The translations under genes were made by a program, and so were the position numbers. Of a stretch of DNA of 64,000 nucleotides, positions 10,111-22,010 are shown in pieces. The stretch spans positions 62,001 to 126,000 of the forward strand of contig QJNS01000111.1 of the NCBI GenBank assembly GCA_004154925.1. Reading direction: 5' to 3'. The stretch's first letter is position 1; the number at the start of each line of letters is the position of its first letter. The stretch comes from Monosporascus cannonballus (Eukaryota > Ascomycota > Sordariomycetes > Xylariales). The notes beneath the pieces are model-generated. The model was not told where the DNA came from. It was given only the letters and a program-made list of their open reading frames with translations, and ran no database searches.

Positions 10111-13089
10111 GGATAAAAATAAGCCGTTAATATATATTTTTATTTTTTTATTACGTTATACCTTTTTGTAAATAATATAATATTTATATTATAATTATAA
10201 TTTTAATATAATTTTATTATTTACGTAATTTTATTTAAATAATTTTAAGATTATTTTATATATTATTATAATTATTTAATTATTATATTAACGTAATTTA
10301 TTTACTTCCGGTAATAAAATTATAAATAAAAAAATACTTTATGATATAATATGTAATATAATTATTAACGAAATTAATATAAATAATTAATTTTATAATT
10401 TATATAATTTTACTTAATTATATTTAATTATAAAATTATATTTTTTATAAAATTATATAAAAACATTATATTATTTATAATTAAATATAATATATAATTT
10501 CGGATTAATTTATATACCTTATTTATAATTAATTTATTAATTAATATTTTTAAATATTTTTTAAAAATATTTTTATTTTACTTTTTTTCGTATATTATTA
10601 TAACTAATATATTAATTATTCTTTTTACGTTTTCGGATTCCAAACTCTTATTTGTTTTAAACGTAATATTTACGTTTAAATTCTTTTAAAAAATTTATTC
10701 GGATTATATAATAATACCAAATATTTATAAATTATATATAAATATTTTTTATTATATTTTTATATATAATTTATATATTTATTATTTATATAATTCCGTA
10801 AATTATAATGTTTATAAAATAATTTATAATATATATTTCCTAATTATATAACCTAATCCATAAAATTATAAATTTTTTTGGTATTATTTATATAATATTT
10901 AATTTATATTTTTTAAAATTATAAAAACCGTAATTAATTAAAGGTCTGTAATTAATTTAATAATTATTAATTTATAAGATCACCATAATTTATTATAATG
11001 TAAATTTTGTTTTACCGGTTATTATTACGGAAAATATTCCGGATTATATTATTAATATTTAATATTTATGTAAATACCGTATTTTTCCGTAATAAAAAAT
11101 CTTATTTATAATATAAACTTTTTATAATATTACCGAATTTATAAATTTTTCATAATTATAAGAATTTTTAATTAATATATATTCGTATAAAAATTAAAAC
11201 GTAAAATATTTTTTAATTTCTACCATATTAATATAATCTTATGGCATATACCTGGTATTTGGAATTAATTATCCATAAAATATATTTTCCGCAAAAAATA
11301 TTTTATATCTTAAAATAATCGAATATTGCTTAATTAATACGAAAATGCCTTAATCGGGATTACGTTGTCGGTTTCGCCCCATCGGAAATTATTTTAATAC
11401 CGGTTCTAGCTATTTTTTAGTTAAAGATTTTATTAACCGTCCTTAAGGCTATTTCTTAAAGGTAGATTATTTTTGTTTTCGTACTTATTCCGGCTATTTT
11501 TTGGTCCGAGATTTTGTTATTCGTTTTTAAAATTATTTCTTAACGGCAAATTGTTTTACGGAGATATTATTAGCGAATTTAATTTCCTTAATAAGGCAAA
11601 TAAGGTTTTTTGGGTTTATTCGGAATATATTATTAAGAATTATAACAGAAATTAGGTTTATTATATCGGTAAAAAATTTATTTACTTTTTGTAATATCGT
11701 AAAATATATAAAGATATTTATTATAATATGGATTTCGGATATTACATTAAAAAATTAATTAATAATTATTATAATATAAATAACGTAATTTTATATATTA
11801 AAATATAATTAATATTTAAATTTATAAAAATTTATAATTAAATGAATAATAGTAATTATATATTAAATAATTATAATAATTATATTTAATATATATTTAA
11901 TCGAAATAGTTATATAATAAAATATAAATTTCCTATAATTTATATATAATTATTTAATTTTTTCCTTATATATTATTATTTTGTTATTTAAAAAATAACG
12001 TTAATTTTTTTATTTGTATTTAATAATTTATATATATTTTAATTTTAATTATATGTATTATTTTAAAATATTTTTATAACTTATTAATTATTCGTAAATT
12101 TTATTTATATATTATAAATCCTTATATATTTCTTCTTTATATTAATAATATATTCGATAATTATTTAATATATAAATTTTATTTTATTTATTATATTTTA
12201 TTATTTTTTATTTATATTTTTAATTTTAATTTTACCGAATTTATATTAATAAATTTATAATATTTTTACTATTTAATAAAACAAAATACGGTAATTTTAT
12301 TCGGAAAATATATAATAATTTAATAAAAAATTAAAACCTATATAAAAATCGTAACGGCGTTAAATTAATTATCGATACGAATTATATTAATTATAATATT
12401 ATTTTCTGTATTTTATTTTTTATTATATATATTATTTTTTTAATTTTTATTTTAATTTATTAAATAAAATTTTTAAGTTAAATAATTATTCGATAAAGTT
12501 TTAATATTATAAGGTTTTTATAAAAAGAATTTTATTATTATTTACTAAAAAATATAATTTATTTACCGTTATATATATATTAATATATATTTTATTTATA
12601 ATAATTTCGGAAAAATATTTAAATATATATTCTAAAATTTTAATTATATATATAATTTACAAAAAGTTAATAAATAATATATTTATATATTTTAATAATT
12701 TTTAAAATTTATTTTTAATAATTTCTAAAAAAATATTAAATAATATATAATATTTTTTGGTTTTTTTTATATTAGAATATAATAAAAAAAATTATTAATA
12801 CGGATAATATAAATTATTAAATAATAAGTTCTTAAAACCATAAAATAAACGTTTTTTATATTATAAATTTACCTGGTATATATTTTTAAAAAATTATATA
12901 ATTTAAGCCGTTAATTATTTTTAGGAAGTTATTATTTATAACGATTTATATAATATAAATAATATTAAGAATATAATAATTTTATAGTTTTAATTAAGAA
13001 AAATATAAAACCGTAATATATTTTATAATATATATTATATAAACGTTATTTTTATAATATTAAGCTAAAAAAAATCAGTAATTTTACGT

Positions 13090-13350
13090 AATTAATTGCC
13101 AAATAAATAACTTTATATAAAAATTACATTTTTAAGTATTACGGTATATTCGGTATTAATATTAAGGATTTTGGCGGTTATTCGGAATATCCGATTATTA
13201 TTATATTTAAATAAGATTTTGATATAAAGGAATTCCTAAAATTAACCGGGGAAAAAACCAAAAAATCCCTAAAATTAACCGGGGACCTAATTACGCTAAT
13301 AAAGGCAAAATGCGGCAAAAGGAAAAAAGCTAAATCCGGCCGTTAATTTT
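13090..13350 (+). pseudogene. relict coding segment 2 in element A (Lys-rich, NLS-like)
   Basis: A plus-strand frame reads GGYSEYPIIIIFK, one stop, then DFDIKEFLKLTGEKTKKSLKL and AKCGKRKKAKSGR before further stops. The basic run resembles a nuclear localisation signal. Copy B at about 24990-25240 keeps the same frame, including DFDIKEFLK, KKSLKLTGDP and KRKKVKSG. Conservation of a readable frame through RIP, plus higher GC than the surroundings, argues for former coding sequence. The LKLTGE / LKLTGD pair may be a short internal duplication. Family unknown. Confidence 0.5.
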
Positions 13351-14219
13351 AACTAAAGGAATTAAAAAACCTTAATTCGAAAAAAAATAATTATTGAAAT
13401 TTTTAATAAAATAATAATAAGGTATATAAGTAATTTCGAAAAATATTAATTAAAACTATATACCAATAAATATTAATTTTAGTTATAAAATAATAAGGTT
13501 ATATAACGTAATTAATAAAAATTTATTATAAATCCGAAATTTTAAACGTTTTAAATTAATATTTAAAAAATAAATATTAAAATAATTATATTAATAGTAA
13601 AAAAATATTTTTTAATATTGGCGAAAAATTATTTATATTATTTATTTACCTGCATAATTAATTTTTTATCCTATTTATTCGACCCGAAATAAAATGTTTT
13701 AAAAAATAAAAAAAAATAAAAGTATTTTAAAAATTAATATAACGAATTTAAAAAAAACCAGAAAATAAAATTCAAAAAATTTTAATTCGGTATCGTAAAT
13801 TAAAAGTTGAAAGTTCAAAGGATAATTTGTTAATAACCGTAATAAATTATAATTTGAATTACTTAATACAAATTTCCGTTAATTTTTTAACTTTAAAAAT
13901 TTATTATATATTTATTATAATATAAAATTATTCCGGATTAAAATTAATTAATATTCTATATATATTTTAATAAATTAAAAATTAATAAAAATAATAAATT
14001 TAATAATAAATAATATATTAATAATTTTAATTAATATTATATAAATATTTATAATTATTATATTTTACGACCGTAATACCGCGCCTAAACCGAACGCGTT
14101 TTTTATTATTAATTTTAATTAATATTAATAAAACTTTATTTTTCATTTTTTAATTTAATATCGTAATAATTTTTTAATTTATTATTAATATTATTATTTC
14201 GATTTTTTTTCCGATACAT

Positions 14220-15560
14220 TTTTTATAATATCGGGTTACGGCTTATTACGTTTTAGCGATATCGGCGATTTCGATAATAATATAAAAGTAAACGAATTAT
14301 ATAAATATAAGTACGGTAATAAAAATAAGGTTAAAAAATTAAAAATATTTAAAAATAATCAATTTTGCGTTAACGTTATAAATAAAAAAACGAAATAAAT
14401 TCCAAATTAGGATTATTTAATACGTTATAAATTACGCGTATAAATATAGGCGTCGTTATAACCGAAATTACGATTCCAAATTGCGAAAACTTATAAATTA
14501 TATGCCGATTTAATATTTAAATTATTAGAATTACCGTTAAACCATTAATTATTAATTTAAATTAAATAACCATATATAAATATATTTTAATTAAAATAAA
14601 ATATAATTTAAAACGGGTTTATAATTTTTACCGATATTTATTAAATTTATAACGTAATAATAATTTATAATTTATATAAATCCGTTTGCAATATAGGAAT
14701 ATAATGCTATTATTTCCGATTAAACAAATTCCGTTACCTATAAAAATTATTTATATTTTTTATAAAATCGAAAATATAATTTTTTCGTATATTATATATA
14801 ATGCAAAAAATAAGCGGGTTTTTAAAATATCCTAATATTATTATTTATTAAAACCGGAAACCGCCTTAATTAATTTAATTATATTTTAAAATAAAAATAA
14901 ATTTTTAATTTCGTTTAATGTATTTAGGAATTTATTAAATAAAAAATATTTAAATTTAATAAAAAGAAATATTTATTTTATTTTTTTACCGTTAAATAAA
15001 AACGATTATATAAAAAATAATTTATTCGCTTATCGTTTATGTCAAAACTTTATTATTTCCTAAATAACTGCCTTTAACGAACTAGCTTTTAATTATTTTT
15101 ATATAAATATTTTCGAATTTAAAAATTTAAATATATAGGGAAAATTAAGCGTATATATATTATAATAAAATTTAGCCGGAATTAGGATATTACGGTTTTT
15201 TTAATATAATAATTTTGTTTTTTATATATATTAAATTATTTTAAATATATATTTGTTATTAAATAATACGTATTATTTAGGCCTTATTTTTATCCGGTAT
15301 TACAAATTAAAATTATTTTATTTCGGAAATTTACAAATAATGTTTTAGCCGGCCGAAAATTAAAATTAAAATTTAATAATTATTTCGTCCAAATCGAAAT
15401 TATTTGTAATAAATTACGTATCGTCTTTTTTATTATTTAAATTTATTACGTTATTTATTATTACGATTTTTACGTTTTTATAAATAATACGTTTTTTAAT
15501 TTATTAGGCCTAAATTATTTTTAATATTTTTAAAAAAAATAAAAATAAATAATTCAATTT
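14220..15560 (+). pseudogene. relict coding segment 3 in element A
   Basis: The plus-strand frame from about 14234 reads GYGLLRF, DNNIKVNELYKYKYGN and FCVNVINKK, and a continuing Lys/Ile/Gln-type frame can be followed with scattered TAA stops towards 15500. Copy B keeps the first part as an open frame of 95 codons (26027-26314) with RYGLLRFNDAGDSDNNIKV. No catalytic motif could be assigned, and beyond about 14500 the frame is weak. It might be transposase or cargo. Confidence 0.4.
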
Positions 15561-17340
15561 TATATTTATCGAACATTTAATAAAATATAAGTAATATAAT
15601 TTATTTATAATTAATTGTATTTAATTTTTTATAATTACGAATTATTTAATTAAATTGTTATTATAAATTTTTAATCGAAAAGCTTTACGGTATATTTTAT
15701 TATATTATTTAATTAATATTTAAAATATTTATATTTAATTTTAAAATAATAATAAATATAATAATACGGATAAAAGTATTTAATTATTTTAAATTATTAT
15801 ATATACGAATTTAATTTCCGTAAAGTATTTCGGAATTATAAAATTTAATAAATTTCTTATAACTTTTAATAAATACCTTTAATTTATTATAATATTAATT
15901 AAGTAATTATAAATATTTATAATTTTCGCTTTATTATTAATATAAATAATAATTTTAATAATAAAATATAAATTATTAAGTTAAATTAAAATAATATTAT
16001 TTAAAAATCCGGATATATTAATTTTTAAAAAATTTAAATATTTTTATTTTAAACGTTAATTTTTAAATATAAGGAAAATAATAATATCGAATTTAAAATA
16101 ATTAATTTTAAAATATCAGATTTCCGTTTTATGATTATATTTAATTAAGCCGTTAATTTTAACGAAAATAATTATATTTCTTAATTTTTTTTAAAAAAAT
16201 TTATTAATAATTATTATATATATGAATTAATATATATAAATAAAGAATTAAAATATAAATTGCGGATATTAATATATTTAAGCGGGAAATTATTTTATTT
16301 TAATAATAAATATATTTTGTTGATAATAATTAAATTATATTATTATTCGAAAATAAAATTTAATATAATAATTTGAAATTAATTATTTAATATTTATTTA
16401 AAATTAAAAAAAATATAATTATATTATTTAATAATTATACGGTTAAATATTTCTGGATTAAATTTTTTCGTATTTATAAATATTAAAATAAAAATAAAAT
16501 ATAAAATTATTAATATAAAAAGTTATTTTTTTTGTTAACTTAATTAATAGTATAATTTAAATAATAATTATATTAATTACTAATAAAAAAGCTTAAATAA
16601 TTAAAAAGTTCTTAATGTTTATTTTAATAATAAAAAAATACTAAATTTTTTAAAAATTAAATTATTTATTATATGAATTTTTTTCCCATAAAATATGGCC
16701 TTATTTATTAAATATAATATTTAATATAAGGCGAATAAACCGATAACGTAAAATTTTTATAAGGTTATTAACCGTATATATAATATTGGCATATAAATTA
16801 AGTACGTTTTTATCGGTAAAAAACTAATAAAGATATTAAATAAAAATAAAAATTTTATTTTAAAAAATTAAAAATTTAAAAATTTAAAATATTTATTTTA
16901 AACTTTTAAATATATTATCCGTATTTAATTAATTTAAAAAATATATTTCGGAATTTAATATAAGTTATTTTAAATTTTATATATTATTATTTTGGCTTAT
17001 AAAATTATGTTATTATCGTATTAACTTAAAAAAATCAAAAAGTTATAATATATATTAATGGTAATTTTAGGCCATTTTTTGTTATAATAATTTTTATTTC
17101 GTATTAATCAAATTTATTATTATATTTAAAAAAATAAATTTTGCATTAAATTATATAAGTTAAAATATTAAATTTTTTTGAATTAATTTATATTATGAAA
17201 ATTAATATTAATAATTTTTGCGAATTTATATAGGAACGTATTAAACGGAACGAAAAAATCATAATTTGGTGTTAGGCCTTATTTTGGAAATTTTATTATT
17301 TTTGTAAATATTATTCTTAAAGAAAATTAGTTAATATATT
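15560..17340. other. element A interior, 3' part: AT-rich, no readable gene
   Basis: This is shared with copy B (about 27480-29210). A slightly less degraded patch near 17220-17340 precedes the terminal hairpin. No frame or motif could be supported. Confidence 0.6.
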
Positions 17341-17382
17341 AAACCTTTAACAGATATTTTTTTGATCAAAAACTATAATTAT

Positions 17383-17418
17383 GGTTATGGCTGCTGCGCC
17401 GCAAGCGCAGCCATAACC
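17383..17418. repeat. GC-rich hairpin near the right end of element A
   Basis: GGTTATGGCTG (17383-17393) and CAGCCATAACC (17408-17418) are perfectly complementary, enclosing a GC-rich loop with GCTGCG / CGCAGC in slipped pairing. Copy B keeps the structure at 29246-29286. It lies between two TGATCA sites, at about 17362 and 17434. A transposase-binding or cleavage-associated hairpin is possible but unproven. Confidence 0.8.
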
Positions 17419-17426
17419 TCCAAAAT

Positions 17427-17450
17427 GGGGTCCTGATCACGATAAGGCAA
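17427..17450 (-). repeat. right terminal inverted repeat, element A
   Basis: It ends TAAGGCAA. Copy B ends TGAGGTAA. Each differs from TGAGGCAA by one transition, so the ancestral right end was probably TGAGGCAA, complementary to a left end of TTGCCTCA. Confidence 0.85.
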
Positions 17451-17458
17451 TCGTTATG
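17451..17458. repeat. target-site duplication of element A, right copy
   Basis: TCGTTATG is identical to 6662-6669. Gypsy-2 resumes at the next base. Confidence 0.95.
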
Positions 17459-18618
17459 TAGGGTTTTAACTTATATCTCCATGATTATTTAAGCTTATTA
17501 ACTATATTTGATATAATATAATTTCTGTTTAAAGCTCCGCAGTTTATTATTACAGTATATCAATACGTTCCGATTCGTATGTCTAAAGTAATAAGGTTAT
17601 TAACGTCTTTTATCTTCGCGTTTAAAGCCCTTTTTGGAATTTATTTTAATTCCATTAGGTTTTGTTATCCTGCGGCTTTTTTATAAGTAACTTTTTTTTT
17701 AATTCATATTCGAATTTGTGGAACCTTATTTGTATTTCGGTATTTAACATATTAAGTTATTATATTTATTGTTTTTGCCGGCGTATTATTTTTTCGAATT
17801 ATATTAATTATCTTAATTCTTTTATAAGTTTTTTTCTTATCGAATAACTCGTTCTTTTATGTTTACGATTATATCTTATTATATATTATATTAATTATAG
17901 GTTTTATTTTTTTAAAAAAATTGACGTATTTTTAATTGCCTTTTTTTCGTAAGGATTTATAGTAAATATTAACTGAAAATAAAAATTTGTAATAACTTTC
18001 TGTTAATTTTTTTATTATATATTAAAATAATTTTTTTCCGGTTGGTAATTATATTTCTAGTAATAATAAAAAGTGTTTTCCTGGTGGCATTATTTTCCTT
18101 TAAGCCAATTTTCCGTTCTGGCTAATTATTATATATTTCCTGGGGCTATGGATCAAAAGTATCGATATTATTGTTTATCGTTTTTGTTATTTCCGATACG
18201 GTTTGGAAAATCAAATCCTTTATAATACATAGGGGTAATCCGTCCGTAAATATATTGTTTTTATTTTTCGTAATGGGGATATTCTTGTCGTCGACAATAT
18301 GTATAATATGTATTTTGCCGTATCGATCAGAAGTTCCGGGATAAATTTTTCTATCTAATCCTGATATTCGCGTAATTATCCTTATAATGTTTCTTATTAT
18401 GCTCGCGATATTTGTTAAGTTAGCTTTCCGGCTTTTCGCATTTCTTGCTGGATTTTTCGCTATGGGGAACATGGTATGTACTTAGGCCGAATCATATTAA
18501 TAGGTTTGCTTCCGTTTTTTTGATTTTTTCTGGCTTATCCCTTAGGTATTGGTTTTTAGTTATCTTGACGGGGTTTTTTAGGTGCTTTGTATTACGCTGT
18601 CTTATATCCCATTTTGGT
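17459..18618 (-). mobile_element. gypsy-2, gag end and protease start (second of three pieces)
   Basis: On the minus strand this runs from the gag C-terminal part (18610) to the protease N-terminal part (17459). The CTGCGG segment near 17535 and GCCGCAGGATAAC near 17667 match gypsy-1 at about 335 and 198. A 108-codon minus-strand open frame (18472-18146) lies in the gag-protease linker; its counterpart in gypsy-3 is near 38790-38930. The outer edge ends in ATTTTGGT at 18618, where element B is inserted. Confidence 0.88.
18611..18618. repeat. target-site duplication of element B, left copy
   Basis: ATTTTGGT is repeated exactly at 29318-29325, flanking element B. It differs from the duplication of element A, so A and B come from two separate insertions rather than one segmental duplication. 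Confidence 0.95.
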
Positions 18619-18746
18619 TTACCTCAGCTAGCTCAGGCCTTCCTGGCTCGTTTTCCCAATTTCATCAAAGTCACTTAAGTACCGCTCCATAACGCTAAAT
18701 ATTAACCAATTAAATCCTAAATCCCTGTAACGAGTTAACGAGGCCT
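18619..18746. repeat. left TIR and subterminal inverted repeat, element B
   Basis: The TIR starts at 18619. Subterminal arms are 18635-18652 and 18729-18746; the right arm has taken several transitions compared with copy A, so pairing is weaker. GC content here is well above the element interior. Confidence 0.8.
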
Positions 18747-21524
18747 AAGTTGTAATTACGTAAAAACGGCTTCGTTTAGTACATTTATTTTTTTAAAAAA
18801 ACGAAAATCCGTAATAACTTAATAACAAAACGTTTTTTATAAATATATATATATATTATTATTTTTGTTATGGCTTATTATTAATATTATTTTAATCCTA
18901 ATTAGGACCTATTTGTTATTTTTAAACCGTAACGTATATAATAATTACAGCCCAAGCCCGTTACGTTATTATTTCCCTTTTTGAAATACGATAAATCCGA
19001 ATTTTCCTAATTTTACCGGGTTACGCCCTTAGAATAAAGTATACGTACGTATACCTTGAATTTCTACCATTAACATAAAAAAATTAATATAACGTTTAAA
19101 ATTTTTATTCGTAATTAAGTTTTTTATAACGATATAGGTTAAATTATTAATTTAACCGTTTGAATTAACCGATTAATTAACGTTTTAAAAAAATTTACAA
19201 AAAATTATTAATATATAAAAATTAATAAAAAACTCTAATTCCGGTTAATTAAAATCCCGTTATATGCAAATATTATAATATATTATATAAAGAACTTATA
19301 ATTTTCGTAAAAAGGTTTTAATTCGGTCGTTTAACGGAAAAAATATTATTGAAAATTAAAATAATTTATATTATTTTGGACGAAAATTAACATTTTGTAA
19401 AAATATTTATTTTTAATTAATTTAAATTTTTAAATTAAATAATTATATATTTTAAAATAATAATAATAATCGTATAATACGGAACGAAAAATAAAATAAT
19501 TTCGTAATAATAATAATCCGAATAAATATATATATATATATTTTATAATTTTAATTATCATAATTAAAGTAATTTCCAAAATTAACAGCAGTTATTTACC
19601 TTATTTATTTAACAGGTTTTTATTATTTTCTAATTTATTACGGAATAATATTAATATATTAAAAAGGTTAAATATTTACGGAAATTATTATATGTTAAAT
19701 AAAAATATAATTCGGTTAACGGAAAAAATTGAAATAACCGTATTAATTCCTTTATAATTATATAATTTTAATTAAAATAAATTACGTTTTATAACCAGAT
19801 ATAATAAGGTAATATTATATTTTAATACGATAATTTTAATAAATAAAAAAATATTTATAATATAACGTTTTAATACGGTATTATTATGCAAAATATTATT
19901 ATTATTTTTGCCCGTTATTATAACCGTATCCTTAAAAAAGTTAAAATAATTTATATTTTAACTTAATTAATATTATAAAATAAAATAATTTTGTAAAACG
20001 TTATAATAATATCTAATATTACTTAATATTTCTTATTAATTCTTAATTAATATTTTTCGGATTTTATTTTTTATTTTTATTAATACGTTTTATAAACGTA
20101 ATAAATAAAATTTTCCGATTTTCTCAAATTAAAAAAATATTTTTTATAATAAATGCCGTTCGATTTCGTTAAACACAATTAACGAAAATAAAGGTATTAT
20201 TAACGGTACTTATAACGTTTATCGAAAACTTTTTTAAAAAAATATATGAATTTAAAAAAATTTCATTGGTTTTCGAAACGTTTTTATCTTATTTATAAAA
20301 ATCAAAAAATAATTAATTATATTCGGAGAATATAGGCCAGTTAAATTAAAATAACTAATCCATATAATACAAAATAGTAATTTTTCAAATTTTTATTTTA
20401 TTTTATATATAAATGAATTTCTTATTTATATTTATACGTAATTAGAAACCCGATAATATAACCGGAATGCATAAAATATAAATAATTTTAATAATAAATC
20501 GTTAATTTTTAAATAAAATAATATCATTATATTAAAAATTACCAAAAATTTATTTTTAAGCCCTTTTTTATATTTATAATATTTATATATTCGTATTATT
20601 TTTATAGGAATTATATATTTAATATAAATTATTTATAATAAAAGTATTTAACATATATAGAATTTCCAGGAATACCTTAATTAAAAACTTTTTTTTAAAA
20701 GCTAAACTTACCGAATTTATAAAATATATATATTTTCGGTCAACTGTCACCGAAATTAAATCTATTACGTATAACGTAATTTTTAAGTATTTTGGTTATA
20801 TCGGATAGATAAAAGAAATATTACGTGGTCTTAATTAAAATACGTTAATAAATAATGATTTTTCCGACGAAAAGTTTTTATTATTATTTGCTAATATTAC
20901 GTTATTCAATAACATAAATAATTTAACGAATAATTCGTAAATATTTTAATTTTTAATTCGGGAATATGATTTATTTATATTATTTTTAGGCGGCGTAATT
21001 TTAATTAAAACGTATTAATTAAAACCTTTTTATAGGATTATTACAGAACCGGATATATTTTTAATACGGCCGATATTTTATAAAACGATAAATTTTTTTA
21101 TTTTTATTAAAAATAATAATTAACCGTTAATCGATACCGTTTTTATCGATAAAAAATTTCGAAATTATCGCCGTTTTTTTTTAAAAAACCCAGGTTTATT
21201 TATAGTGTTCGTATATCATACGATATGGTAACGTTAATTATATTAAATAATTAATACCGACATTATTATTTTTTATAAGGCCGGTTAATTTAATTATAAT
21301 AAAAAAAATGCTTTATTTCGATTAGATATTATGTTTTGTATTATTAAATTTAATTCTGACAAAATTTAAAAAAATATAAAAAGTATTTAATCGAAAAAAC
21401 AAATTTTATAATTTATGGCTTGCTGGCGAACTCCGCCGGTTGAAAAATAATATATATAACGTTAATATTATTTTTTTTCCGAAATTCGTTTTTAATTAAA
21501 TACCGTATATTTTTATAATGCGAA

Positions 21525-22010
21525 TTTTATGCCTATTATGCTTTTTCGCAAAATAAACGTTACGTTATTTGGGATTTTCGTACCGAAATTTTCAAATATA
21601 TTTATTTTTTGTTTCGGAATTTCTGGGTTATTAAAAATATCGGTTTTAAATTTAAAAAAATAATTAAAAATTCGAAAATATTTTAGTTACGGGTTGTAAA
21701 ATTATGGAAATTAAATTTATCGAATCAAATAATATTATACCTATTATTAATAACGTAAGTAAATTTAATTAGTTAAATACGGCAAAAAATAAAAATTAAT
21801 TTATAAATAATTTTAACGTAATTATCCGAAAAACTTTTAATATTGAATTTATTAAAAATAATTTGATTTCGGATAACCGTAATATCTTATATACGGAAAA
21901 AAGTTATAATCCTATAATACAAATCATTAATAATTTAATTAATAATTTTAATTAAGGCGGTTCGTTATCGTTTTTATTATCGTTAAATAAATAAAATATG
22001 GATTGATCGA
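21525..22010 (+). pseudogene. relict coding segment 1 in element B
   Basis: Homologue of 9610-10110. RYVIWDFRTEIFK is still readable near 21558-21600 and the segment ends in the GGC-GGT block at about 21955. A frameshift occurs in the middle, near 21640-21700, relative to copy A. The Ser codon run has become a mix of TCG, TTT and TTA. No function assigned. Confidence 0.45.

Larger units (their letters stand above)
6670..17450 (+). mobile_element. 10.78-kb TIR DNA transposon, copy A (8-bp TSD, superfamily unresolved)
   Basis: A discrete element bounded by inverted ends, TTACCTCA at 6670 and TAAGGCAA at 17443-17450, and by the perfect duplication TCGTTATG. The ends of A and B together suggest an unmutated TIR of TTGCCTCA, with weaker matching extending to about 24 bp (roughly 18 of 24). 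The same element recurs at 18619-29317 in the same orientation. The interior is extremely AT-rich from RIP, but several plus-strand segments keep long, few-stop frames shared by both copies. An 8-bp duplication fits hAT, P, Kyakuja-Dileera-Zisupton or some Mutator-like groups; the end sequence is not one I recognise and I found no DDE motif. At nearly 11 kb it is large for an ordinary fungal hAT. Plus strand is assigned from the relict frames. Confidence 0.9.

Noticed and set aside
6670..17450. Starship-type or Polinton-type giant element
   Set aside because: No tyrosine-recombinase frame could be read near an end, duplications are 8 bp rather than about 6, and the size is too small for a typical Polinton.
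18445..18678. 77-codon plus-strand open frame crossing the left end of copy B
   Set aside because: It spans a transposon insertion junction and cannot be an ancestral gene; gypsy-2 coding here is on the minus strand.
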